Source: Mortierella alpina
Taxonomy: Eukaryota > Mortierellomycota > Mortierellomycetes > Mortierellales > Mortierellaceae
Direction of reading: 5' to 3'
NCBI GenBank assembly: GCA_029449245.1
Contig: JANATF010000010.1
Span: forward strand, 558,001 to 622,000
DNA: 64,000 nucleotides
Each line of letters starts with the position of its first letter. The first letter of the stretch is position 1. The translations under genes were made by a program, and so were the position numbers. Shown here piece after piece: positions 26,001-33,739 of this stretch. The notes under the pieces were generated by a model. The model saw nothing but the letters and a program-made list of their open reading frames with translations, had not been told where the DNA came from and ran no database searches.

Positions 26001-26541
26001 GGGTACACAGGATCTCGCCAACCACCCTTTGGGCCAGGCCAACCTTGTCAAGGAATCATCGATCATCGACTTTCTCGCTGAGCATGTGCAGAGTGACCTG
26101 GCTTTCAAGCAACAACTCCTTCGGATCATTGAACTATCCAAAAGCGACGCTACTGCAAGTCAGGCAGCAGCGAACGCCATCACCACCTTGGTTCGGGCTG
26201 GTGTATCATTTATTGGTGCCGATCTCCGAGGTATCCAAATTCCCGGAGCAGACTTGAGCGGAGGACAGTTCGACTCGACACAACTCCAAGGGGCAGATTT
26301 GAGTAATACCAACCTTCGCAGTATTTGGCTGAGTCGGGCTGATTTGAGCGAGGCACAGATGGCAGACGCACAATTTGGCGAGTGGCCATTTCTTGTCGAA
26401 GACGCCGAGGTGATGAGCTGCGCATACTCACCGGATGGAAACACATTTGCCGTGGGCATTGGCATTGGCAGTGGCACAATCAATCTGTACACGACCACGA
26501 CTTGGGAAAAGACACACACTCTGACAGGCCATACATCCTGA
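23062..26541 (+). CDS. 5' part of NLR-like copy 1: NACHT and pentapeptide repeats, WD40 lost
   Basis: Open frame of 1,159 residues from the ATG at 23062 (MTKKSKTT). An upstream in-frame ATG at 23002 exists, but the same MTKKSK start is used in copy 2 and lies after a splice-like CTCTCAG. Residues 1-115 look disordered; about 130-580 are helical and ARM-like. The NACHT P-loop GDSGAGKST is near residue 636, Walker B (VLICDGYDE) near 705, and a SCRSTY segment near 737. Pentapeptide repeats (GADLRG, GADLSG, GADLSN, RADLSE) cover about 1050-1110. One WD40 blade follows, then GHTS and a stop. The stop TGA is the first three bases of the LTR. It differs from copy 2 by scattered substitutions and an indel (GIGIGSGT against GLENGT). 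If expressed, it would be an NLR-like protein without its repeat sensor. Confidence 0.8.
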   Translation: MTKKSKTTAPEHDEHGDDKSISSQHLRKRDKFFSMFRSDKTEANAKPLTTGPDAEVHCTNSVSIKVDDDHHSSARSSSLAVSSSKAATRPTTETAKVRMDIFSANIARPAVKTAVPKFGARIDNTPQLVLCTSLLPKMTAVTQYDESSLEINLLQIKEALQDTPVDDANREWVKAIEQNPLEQSHVRWLLERMVEEFAKDAVKGSAAVTEVVLLGPVLEYEHYRKLLNCFIREFEKATILDVDLLDGLVQLVQCASGGYLVADDLIKIMSILRTRLQQTNQQSTKHPYHLTLAVSRLLDVMAKHEVKDLDRVEQHEPLGDVLSSLRGSSDPFLMYQASYAFQALQYVPDNETVLRAIMRHSGVAAESLVNISGVLNLDLSGFLEGLGQLQKTIVETVGIAKSAIEGARSLIDSGKGVLEAIKEGVSSGNKRAWYPAIVGANALVQEGRLADLKVVVMEAVCRQSPEFQWGTCQLLGEIAVDTKWEPTIRHEAVEFLADLYTNDPDWGRDDSVKTWILTILHIVSEDQEQSIQVPPAILQQVIDEAEAVKSANRYPLRSQLPVPVVSPLLARVQEIPFVERDLNLLKAQRLASHDQRVYIPPQAKASLQTSDKETKPLMDLVKEFLGSDQQVLLVLGDSGAGKSTFHRHLEHTLWNEYTVGSPMPLFINLPAVTENYRDIIGEQLRSHKFSDAKIKELKEHREIVLICDGYDETQLKINLHTANKLNQQGQPNTKMIISCRSTYLGQDYRNQFQPQIDRYAGIATSLFTEAVIVPFSSDQIEDYVSQFVRDPEVHKLMGESRVWGSDVYMSMLRSIPNMMELVKNPFLLSLSLRALPRVVKDAVDLAKVKVTRLTLYNSFTDQWLYSNQCRLQSITLSAEAENALQELLEEGFDSSAIAFLKSLAAAIFKEQGGNPVVQYTPRSDKGTWKSKFFGTEPDIVLLRESSPLSRVGVQHRFMHRSLLEYFYSRHIHEAYSSMSEGTQDLANHPLGQANLVKESSIIDFLAEHVQSDLAFKQQLLRIIELSKSDATASQAAANAITTLVRAGVSFIGADLRGIQIPGADLSGGQFDSTQLQGADLSNTNLRSIWLSRADLSEAQMADAQFGEWPFLVEDAEVMSCAYSPDGNTFAVGIGIGSGTINLYTTTTWEKTHTLTGHTS
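26534..26538. repeat. Target-site duplication CATCC (left)
   Basis: The five bases before the left LTR, repeated exactly after the right LTR at 33740-33744. A 5-bp duplication is typical of Ty3/Gypsy integration. Confidence 0.95.
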
Positions 26542-26773
26542 AAAATATTGTGGATATTTTATGTGGAAAGGAGATGGTGAGAATAAGATGTCGTTCCAGA
26601 GAACCACACATTGGGTATTTATTACTTTTGGTCGTGGACCTGGGTAAACTATTAGTTAGCAACGACCATGGAGCTCAAGGGCGTAAGTGTTTACAGCTCT
26701 AGTGCTCATGGGCGTAGGCGCTCCATCTCTGATGGTGAGATGGAGCTAACTGGACCGAGGCCGATATGCAACA
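26539..26773 (-). repeat. Left LTR (3' LTR of the element)
   Basis: 235 bp with TG at the left end and CA at the right end. It matches 33505-33739 at all but one position. Its first three bases (TGA) stop the reading frame of the interrupted gene. Confidence 0.95.
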
Positions 26774-26785
26774 GCTTTCCCCTCT
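26774..26785 (-). other. Polypurine tract next to the 3' LTR
   Basis: On the minus strand the bases directly before the LTR read AGAGGGGAAAGC, a typical plus-strand primer site for an LTR retrotransposon. Confidence 0.8.
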
Positions 26786-26945
26786 ATGGAGAACGCGGCA
26801 CGCGTTCTGCAAGCTATGACGTATGAGGCTGAGTCCAGCTGTGCGCTGGTGTAGCGCAAGGGTCACGATTGGATTGATTTTTAATATCAAGATTTTTGGA
26901 ACAATGCTTAAATGCATTAAGGTCGTACCGTGGAGATGCCATGGT

Positions 26946-27827
26946 CTATGTAGTCCAACGACAATCCTCCACACGATGAGGAGTCCTCGGACCGGATATC
27001 TCTTCGCACAGAGTGCAGCGCTCCGCGTTGGGCACGACGCCTTTGCGCGGTAGCGGCTCTTCCGGTTCTTGATCAGGTGTTTGGCGAGAGTCGCCGTCGG
27101 AATGATCACCATCCGTATGGACCGATGGTGCACGGTTCTCTTTATCAGGACTGTCTTCCCTACTGCATTCCGGTGTCCGTTCTTCACGCCGTTGTCGCTT
27201 GGGTCGCGTGGCGGTGTATTCGCCATGAAAAATATAACGGCCGTCGGGCAAGGTCGTTGTGTCCTCATTGGAGTCCTCAAATTCATGATGACGGTCGTAC
27301 ACGGGGGCATAGCCACGCAGGGCACGCTTGACACCTCTGGCTTCTCTTTCACAGTCGGCTACCGCTTGTTGGTACTGCAGGATGCGCTTGTTTGCGGCGT
27401 TGTCCTGCGGGGGAACAAAGGCCTTGAATGGACCTTCAGAGTCCTGTACGTCATTCTTCACGCAAAACTCGTTGATGAGTGCAGACGTCCATATGGCTGC
27501 CGATGTCTCAAGGTTGCGTATGAGCATCTGGGCGTTACGAGTGCCCACGTTGGTAATCCGGCACTCCTGTACGGATGGTTTCCAAGGTACAGGGTTAAAC
27601 GCACGCAGTAGGCGGTCGTCGTCAATTGCGAGGGTGTTCTTTGGCGGAGCAAAGCGGACTCGCCGAGGGTTGGACGAGGAGCTGCTGTTCTTTGGCGGTG
27701 GTGTGCTGGTGGTGGCTTGTGTTTTGCCGTCCGGCATCGTGCTTCCATGGAGGAGCGGTGAGAGGCAGCGTTCAGGGGCAGTGGCACTGATGTGCGAGGA
27801 AATGGTGTCTGGAGACGGTTGGGTCAT
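26946..27827 (-). CDS. Extra ORF (ORF3) of the retrotransposon, unknown
   Basis: A 293-residue frame from the ATG at 27827 (MTQPSPDTISS), in the place where retroviruses carry env. No signal peptide or membrane segment is visible, so it is not an obvious envelope. The N-terminus is Ser/Pro-rich. The middle (about residues 70-190) looks folded (MLIRNLETSAAIWTSALI). A basic NLS-like stretch (RPKRQRREE) and an acidic, Ser-rich region follow. The C-terminus holds a CTLCEEISGPRTPHRVEDC motif (CX2C-X9-HX4C) like a zinc knuckle. The frame is intact in a young element, which suggests use. It could be an accessory nucleic-acid-binding protein or a captured host gene. No family recognised. Confidence 0.65.
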   Translation of the reverse strand: MTQPSPDTISSHISATAPERCLSPLLHGSTMPDGKTQATTSTPPPKNSSSSSNPRRVRFAPPKNTLAIDDDRLLRAFNPVPWKPSVQECRITNVGTRNAQMLIRNLETSAAIWTSALINEFCVKNDVQDSEGPFKAFVPPQDNAANKRILQYQQAVADCEREARGVKRALRGYAPVYDRHHEFEDSNEDTTTLPDGRYIFHGEYTATRPKRQRREERTPECSREDSPDKENRAPSVHTDGDHSDGDSRQTPDQEPEEPLPRKGVVPNAERCTLCEEISGPRTPHRVEDCRWTT

Positions 27828-28030
27828 TGTAGGTGAAGGCAGACGATGGTGTGTGAAGAGGAATGGGAAGGTGAATTGCAATTGCCATTCGTTTTCTCAA
27901 TTTGAATGGGGAAAAGGCATTGTGGATGAACCGTGATCACGCCATTGCGCGGCATGTTGTGATTGGGTAGAAGTCTGATGACCCAAGAGATGCATGGTGA
28001 TGCAAAGGGAGGAAAAGAGAGGTGTGATTG

Positions 28031-28031
<1 letters not shown>

Positions 28032-28062
<31 letters not shown>
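28032..28062 (+). repeat. T31 homopolymer between pol and ORF3
   Basis: Thirty-one T in a row on the plus strand (poly-A in the element's sense), just past the pol stop. It separates the two ORFs of the element. Confidence 0.95.
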
Positions 28063-28079
28063 CTTTTTACATTTGTGTA

Positions 28080-31000
28080 CTACCTGCGGCGTTTGTGTCT
28101 GGGCGCAGAAGACGGAGTTGACTCCAATCTTCTTTTGCCTCGCCGAGGGGTATCGTTTGGCGCAGTGTCTTGCCAGTATTCTTTGATGCAGGTGCGTTCA
28201 ATGAAGCTGTCTTCAGGCTCCCAGGTATTGTCGTCTGAGGAGTAACCTTTCCATTTAACAAGGTACAGGTATTCACCCGGCGCACGGTCGTTGAGTTTAT
28301 GACCGACGATTTTTTCGACTTCAAATGCAGGTGTCTCGAGGTCATCCAGCACTAGTTTGAGCTGGGAGGGAGCATAGTTGCGACCCAGTAGCTCGCCTGT
28401 GTCATCGCGTAGAGTATAAGCACCATGCGGCGTTTTTGCTACAACAGTATAGGGGCCTTCATACTTCGCCGTCAACTTGTCACCTCTGATCGGATCCAGA
28501 GTCATTACTTTGGCACCATCAGGAAATTCGTTATGAAGGACAGTGGCATTGAAGCGCTCAATCATTTTGGCCTGCGTTGCTTTGGCTTTCTCCTCAACTG
28601 CAGGGAACACAACTTCTGTCATGTATGTAAGCCGTTGGAGCAGTTCCTCCTGGCTCATGACGTCTCCTTTGTCATCCATATAGTTGCTAAAGCCATTGGC
28701 TTGTCGTGCAAAGAACAGGGAAAACGGGGAAGAGTTGTGAAGATGGACCGTTCGAGTGTTCATTGACAGCTGAATGAGGGGTACATTTTTATCCCACATG
28801 TCTGCTTTGTCGGCAGTCATTTTGCGGATCATGTTGCATGCAGCTTTGACATGATTTTCAGCAACGCCATTGCCACGTGGGTGGTAAGGTGTAATTAGGC
28901 GATGATCGATATGCATCTTGGTTGTCAACTGGTTCATTACTCCATTCAGGAATTCTTTGCCGTTATCTGATTGAAGGATCCGAGGGAATCCGATATCAGA
29001 GAAACGTTTGAATAGCGTTTTTGCTACAGTAAATGCCGACTTGTCTGGCAGCGTGTCCAAGAGAACAAAGCGGGTGCAAACGTCAACCATGATGAGAAGA
29101 TAGACGTTGCCATCTTGTGATGTTGTGAATGGTCCTGCGAGATCGATTGCGATGTGGTCGCCAGGTAATCGCGCGTGAATGGCTTTCATGGGGTGGTACC
29201 CTTTTCTAACAATGTTATGACGTTGGCAGCTGCGGCAGCGCTTTATGAAGTCAGAGCATTCCTTAGCCAAGTGAGGCCATGTTTTTTCTTGTTGATGGAT
29301 GGCGTTGACCATCGCGTTTGTGCCGATATGGCCCATTGCATGTGTTCTGTACATCACATCTTGTCGCTCTTCTTCGGGAACGAGTGTTCTCTCGGTTTCC
29401 TCATTTTGTATAACCTGCATGTACGCCAGACTGATTCGGTCTGCGTGTGTTGGTTGCGCTTTGTTGATTTTAGCAGGGAAAAGGCGCGAGAGAGCATCAG
29501 GGAGTACGTTGAGGATGCCAGGACGATAGTGAATTTTAAAAGAGTAGTTCAGGATGGTATCCTGCCACGTTGTCATCATAGGGTTTAAATTTTGCTGTGA
29601 GTGCAAGAACATTAAGGCACGATGATCAGTGTACAGATCAAACGGCCTACCCCATAGGTAGTGATGGAATTTGTTCAGTGCGAACACAATGGCCAGGAGT
29701 TCTTTCTTAGTGGCACTATATTTTCTTTCGCTCTGTTGCAGTGAGCGAGCCATAAACGATATGTAGCGAATGTCTTTCGGGTAATCTTTGCCTCGAGGGA
29801 GCTGGTACAGTACAGCACCAATGCCCACGTCAGAGGCGTCTGTCGCCACGTAGAACGGTGAGTGAAAGTCAGGAAACGACAGTATGGGCGCATGTGTTAA
29901 CAATTCTTTCAGAGTATTAAATGCTTGCATTTGTTCCTCGTTCAGAACAAACGGCTCTATTCGATTTCGTAAAGCATCTAACGGCGCCGCAACGGTACTG
30001 AAGATCGGTATGTACTCGCGAAAGAAATTGAACGTGCCAAGGTATGATTGAACCTGCTTCGCCGTAGTCGGCGGCTCCCATTCATCAATGTTGGCGAATT
30101 TTTTGGGATCGACACTTTTGCCATGCAGACCTATCACAAAACCCAGCAGCGTGATTTGCGTGCTATAGAAATTGCATTTGTTGCGGTTGATGATAAGGTT
30201 GGCTGCAGTGAGCCGGTTGATTACCGTGCGCACATGTTCGGCATGTTCTTCTCGATTTTTTGAGTAGATCACGATATCGTCAATAAAGTTGAGCACAAAC
30301 GGTAGATCGCCGAGGATACGAGACATTCCTCGCTGGAAGAGACTCGAAAGAGGCTTCAGTCCAAAGGGTGCTTTTTTAAACATGTATTGCTTGCCATTGT
30401 GCATAAATGCAGTTAATGGCTGATCTTCCTCATAGATAGGTAAGCGGTGGTACGCTTGAGAGAGATCAACAGTGCTAAAGATTGAATTTCCAGCAAGGCG
30501 TTCAATGATATCGTTTACGAGTGGAATTGGATAGTTATCATCGGGCAAGTGTTTGTTGAGAGGTCTCGGATCTAGACATACTCGCCATAACGATTTGTTG
30601 CCATTTTCATCTTTCTTGGCTGCGAGTGTCAGGGTGTTGTTGTGGACATTGCCTACTGGCGCGAGGGTTATTACGTCGTCGCTCAGCCATTTTTCTATGG
30701 CTTCATCAAAGATGGTTGATTGTCTTTCAGCATAACGACGTGGTCGTCGGAACAACACAGTGCCTTCCGGCACCGGTAGGAAGACTTCCATTTCTGGTAT
30801 CGGACAATGGCTTGTTCTCAGAATTTCGGCATTTTTGTCGAGACTTTTTTGTATCTGAGCCATAAAGATGTTTTTCTTTCGTTTGAACTCTTTGGTACGT
30901 TCTTCAGCCGGCAGTTTGCCCGGAATGATAGACGGTCTCATATCATCCTTTGGTTCTGGTGATTGCGTGGCGTCGTTACCAGGGTTTATAAATCCAGAGA

Positions 31001-33443
31001 CGCTGAATCCCAGTTGATGGAAGATATCCATTCCAATGAGGAAGGGGTAGCATTCCTCGATAACTTCAAACGGTGCAAAAACTTCACAAGAGCCATAGCG
31101 GAGCTGAATGTTTTCAGTGTGGCCAATTCGTGGAATGGTAGCGCTCTCATCTGCTAAAGCTATGCGACCGGGTACAGGGATGATTTGTTTCCCATGCTTG
31201 ACTGCTATATCTTTTCTGATACAGGAGTGGGTTGCACCAGTGTCCAGGAGAGCTTCGTATCTTTCTTCTTCGAAGACAACAGAGAGGATGAGACGTGTGT
31301 CCTTAGGTTCAGTCAATGTGTTATATTTGGATTGTTTAACGCCAGTCGTTTTGAGAGAGGAAATGCGGACCGGTTCCGGTGGAGGCGTCGGTAACTTAGG
31401 CATCTTGTCGTCCTTACGGAGACGTTCTTCCTTATACATTTTGATAAAGTCAATATCTTCGGTAAGACTGTGGAGAGCATTGATGAGTGGATTCCGTTCT
31501 GCCATATGTTCTGGCGTATGCATTCGTTGCGAAGACTTTTGTTCTTTGTAATTGTTAACCAACTTAAGACTATCTCTGAGTGTGTATAACTGACTTTTAC
31601 TCAAGTCAAGAGGTAGAATCTGTTTCTTCATCGCACTTTTCGACGCATGTTTACGCCCTTTCTTTTTCGTCTTCTTGTGACTAACACGAGGGCTCACGAT
31701 ACTATCAAGGGTGTTGCAGATGTCTTGTGTACAAGGCTCAAATTTGGGCGTAGTCGTAGATATCTGATTTATCTCTATCATAGGGCTCACATCTTTGTGT
31801 GGGGTAATGTTTGCAGAAGTTATTTTATTGTTGTCACAACCCGAGTCGGGTTCAAGATCTCCATTGTTGTCTAGCTCCATAAAGTGTATTTGCTCATCGG
31901 CGTGGACGACCGTGTCGGAATCCGTTCGCGTTAGGGGCTGTGAGGAGACAATGAGATGATGACTGTGAGCATCTACATCAATTGTTTTGAGAGCAGAGAG
32001 TTTTACTGGCAACACATCCTCACCTCTGTTTGTCGGCGTGTAGCCCGGCGAGGGTATATTAGCACCGTTGTTGTTGCCTTGATTGTTTTGGGGTCTAGCG
32101 CGGCACACATCCGCAGTGTGTCCCTTCTTGTGACAGAATGCGCATTGCACACATTCCCCTGTCGAGTGTGTGTTATTCGGGCCGCAATTGTTACAGTGCT
32201 GTCGGCCGCGAGGTACTGGAGCAGCCTGTTGCGTAGCAGACGCAGCTTGCATAGGCAGGCGTCGGGCAGGATCGAACCGATTTCGTCCAAATGATCTATT
32301 GCGGTTGGCACCATTCGAAGCACCTCTGTTGGGTCTCGGCGCAGGTCTTGGCAAATAGTCATCGGTCATGGGGCGTTGAGTGCCTACATCCATAGTTGGA
32401 CCAGCCATATCAGACAAGATGTCAGTAAAATCTTTGATTGATGTGAAGCGGCATCTTGCATTCTTTGAGATACGCAAAGTGATGAGCATGTCATTGTAGA
32501 CTCCATCCGGAACTTTATCCAGAAGTGCGTCAATAATCACTTCGTTGTCATCCTTGATGCCCAACATTGTAACATCATGATGGATACGTAGTGCAAATTG
32601 TCTGTATGTCTCGTTAGATTTTCTTCCAAGCCCAACAATTTTCCGTATTTCCTCCATGCGTTCACGGACGGGCATTGCAATGCGAAGGAACAGTGTTTCC
32701 AACTCTTTCCATGTCAACTGTTCATTTTTGCGTGCTTCAAGTTCTTCGTCGAGCTGGTGTCGATGCGTGCGACTCCGAACTGCGTAACTGAGGTAGCGTT
32801 GACCATCACGCTCGAAGCGCTCCCGACCCACGTAGGCCGTAACAGAGTCTCTGAGCTCAACCAGGAACGTTCTCGTGTTGGAGCCTTTATCGAAACGAGG
32901 CATGTCTGGGGGTATTTTTAAAACAAGTTGGTCTTTTTTACCTTTTTCCTCAGCCTTGGTGGCTGTTGATTTCTCCTCTTGAGGTTGTTCTTTTTCATTC
33001 ATCCTCTTCATCATCGCGATTTGTTCATCGATTTCGAGCACTTTCGCTTCGGCGGCTTTTGCATCGTCAGACGTTGCCAACTTTTTCGCCATTTTTCTCA
33101 CCATACCGTGCCATGCGGTTACCAATTTCTCGCGTTCGAGGTGGAGACGTTCAATCAACTCTTCGTCGGTCAACTCTTCGTCGGTCTCCTCAGGTTCATT
33201 ACTCTCGACATCGTCGTCGTCTTCGTCATCTGATTCACCAACCATTCGTCCTGGGGTGTCAGGTAACGACGTGTCAGCAAGATTCTCAACTCCTTCCATC
33301 ATGCCCTCGTCGTAGTAATCAGCCAGGTCAGGGTCTTCGGCGACGGGGATTCTGACGGTGCTGGAGGAGGCAGCGGTCGTTCCCGCGGTGTTCACAGGTT
33401 CGGCAGACACATTGGCCTTGCTACGAGTTACTTTGGGGGGCAT
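28080..33443 (-). CDS. Fused Gag-Pol polyprotein of the chromovirus
   Basis: A single 1,787-residue frame from the ATG at 33443 (MPPKVTRSK) with no frameshift between gag and pol. In order: an acidic N-terminus; a gag region; a CCHC zinc knuckle (CAFCHKKGHTADVC, about residue 440); an aspartic protease (LLDTGATHS, about 735); reverse transcriptase with FIDD in place of YxDD (about 1056); RNase H (ATDASDVGIG, about 1200); integrase with an HHCC zinc-binding part (about 1370-1410), then the catalytic acidic residues in DLAGPF, SDNGKEF and GVAENH (about 1430-1530); and a chromodomain (FEVEKIVGH ... YLVKWKGYSSDDNTWEPE, about 1705-1760). The last feature puts it in the chromovirus branch of Ty3/Gypsy, whose chromodomains direct integration to marked chromatin. 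All catalytic residues looked for are present. Confidence 0.95.
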   Translation of the reverse strand: MPPKVTRSKANVSAEPVNTAGTTAASSSTVRIPVAEDPDLADYYDEGMMEGVENLADTSLPDTPGRMVGESDDEDDDDVESNEPEETDEELTDEELIERLHLEREKLVTAWHGMVRKMAKKLATSDDAKAAEAKVLEIDEQIAMMKRMNEKEQPQEEKSTATKAEEKGKKDQLVLKIPPDMPRFDKGSNTRTFLVELRDSVTAYVGRERFERDGQRYLSYAVRSRTHRHQLDEELEARKNEQLTWKELETLFLRIAMPVRERMEEIRKIVGLGRKSNETYRQFALRIHHDVTMLGIKDDNEVIIDALLDKVPDGVYNDMLITLRISKNARCRFTSIKDFTDILSDMAGPTMDVGTQRPMTDDYLPRPAPRPNRGASNGANRNRSFGRNRFDPARRLPMQAASATQQAAPVPRGRQHCNNCGPNNTHSTGECVQCAFCHKKGHTADVCRARPQNNQGNNNGANIPSPGYTPTNRGEDVLPVKLSALKTIDVDAHSHHLIVSSQPLTRTDSDTVVHADEQIHFMELDNNGDLEPDSGCDNNKITSANITPHKDVSPMIEINQISTTTPKFEPCTQDICNTLDSIVSPRVSHKKTKKKGRKHASKSAMKKQILPLDLSKSQLYTLRDSLKLVNNYKEQKSSQRMHTPEHMAERNPLINALHSLTEDIDFIKMYKEERLRKDDKMPKLPTPPPEPVRISSLKTTGVKQSKYNTLTEPKDTRLILSVVFEEERYEALLDTGATHSCIRKDIAVKHGKQIIPVPGRIALADESATIPRIGHTENIQLRYGSCEVFAPFEVIEECYPFLIGMDIFHQLGFSVSGFINPGNDATQSPEPKDDMRPSIIPGKLPAEERTKEFKRKKNIFMAQIQKSLDKNAEILRTSHCPIPEMEVFLPVPEGTVLFRRPRRYAERQSTIFDEAIEKWLSDDVITLAPVGNVHNNTLTLAAKKDENGNKSLWRVCLDPRPLNKHLPDDNYPIPLVNDIIERLAGNSIFSTVDLSQAYHRLPIYEEDQPLTAFMHNGKQYMFKKAPFGLKPLSSLFQRGMSRILGDLPFVLNFIDDIVIYSKNREEHAEHVRTVINRLTAANLIINRNKCNFYSTQITLLGFVIGLHGKSVDPKKFANIDEWEPPTTAKQVQSYLGTFNFFREYIPIFSTVAAPLDALRNRIEPFVLNEEQMQAFNTLKELLTHAPILSFPDFHSPFYVATDASDVGIGAVLYQLPRGKDYPKDIRYISFMARSLQQSERKYSATKKELLAIVFALNKFHHYLWGRPFDLYTDHRALMFLHSQQNLNPMMTTWQDTILNYSFKIHYRPGILNVLPDALSRLFPAKINKAQPTHADRISLAYMQVIQNEETERTLVPEEERQDVMYRTHAMGHIGTNAMVNAIHQQEKTWPHLAKECSDFIKRCRSCQRHNIVRKGYHPMKAIHARLPGDHIAIDLAGPFTTSQDGNVYLLIMVDVCTRFVLLDTLPDKSAFTVAKTLFKRFSDIGFPRILQSDNGKEFLNGVMNQLTTKMHIDHRLITPYHPRGNGVAENHVKAACNMIRKMTADKADMWDKNVPLIQLSMNTRTVHLHNSSPFSLFFARQANGFSNYMDDKGDVMSQEELLQRLTYMTEVVFPAVEEKAKATQAKMIERFNATVLHNEFPDGAKVMTLDPIRGDKLTAKYEGPYTVVAKTPHGAYTLRDDTGELLGRNYAPSQLKLVLDDLETPAFEVEKIVGHKLNDRAPGEYLYLVKWKGYSSDDNTWEPEDSFIERTCIKEYWQDTAPNDTPRRGKRRLESTPSSAPRHKRRR

Positions 33444-33479
33444 GTTGGGGTTTTCTTAAGAGGGGGTGTGTGGTTCAGT

Positions 33480-33504
33480 GGAGTGTAATCTACACCAAAA
33501 AAAA
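33480..33504 (-). other. Candidate primer-binding site region
   Basis: After the 5' LTR on the minus strand comes a T8 run and then TGGTGTAGATTACACTCC. A TGG start suits a tRNA 3' end, but I could not match a tRNA. GTGTA-GAT-TACAC is also a perfect small hairpin. Confidence 0.35.
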
Positions 33505-33739
33505 TGAAAAATATTGTGGATTTTTTATGTGGAAAGGAGATGGTGAGAATAAGATGTCGTTCCAGAGAACCACACATTGGGTATTTATTACTTTTGGTCG
33601 TGGACCTGGGTAAACTATTAGTTAGCAACGACCATGGAGCTCAAGGGCGTAAGTGTTTACAGCTCTAGTGCTCATGGGCGTAGGCGCTCCATCTCTGATG
33701 GTGAGATGGAGCTAACTGGACCGAGGCCGATATGCAACA
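33505..33739 (-). repeat. Right LTR (5' LTR of the element)
   Basis: 235 bp, TG...CA, one difference from the left LTR. It is the promoter LTR for the gag-pol frame on the minus strand. On the plus strand it contains an ATG at 33634 open into the downstream WD40 frame. Confidence 0.95.

Larger units (their letters stand above)
26539..33739 (-). mobile_element. Complete Ty3/Gypsy chromovirus LTR retrotransposon
   Basis: A 7,201-bp element, transcribed on the minus strand, antisense to the gene it interrupts. It has 235-bp LTRs with TG...CA ends, a CATCC target duplication, a polypurine tract, one fused gag-pol frame with a C-terminal chromodomain, and an extra ORF between pol and the 3' LTR. 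By eye the LTRs differ at one base only (GGATATTTT against GGATTTTTT), and both ORFs are open. These are signs of recent insertion and probable competence. Confidence 0.96.

Noticed and set aside
26946-27827. ORF3 as a retroviral envelope gene
   Set aside because: No signal peptide, membrane helix or cleavage site is visible; only the position is env-like.
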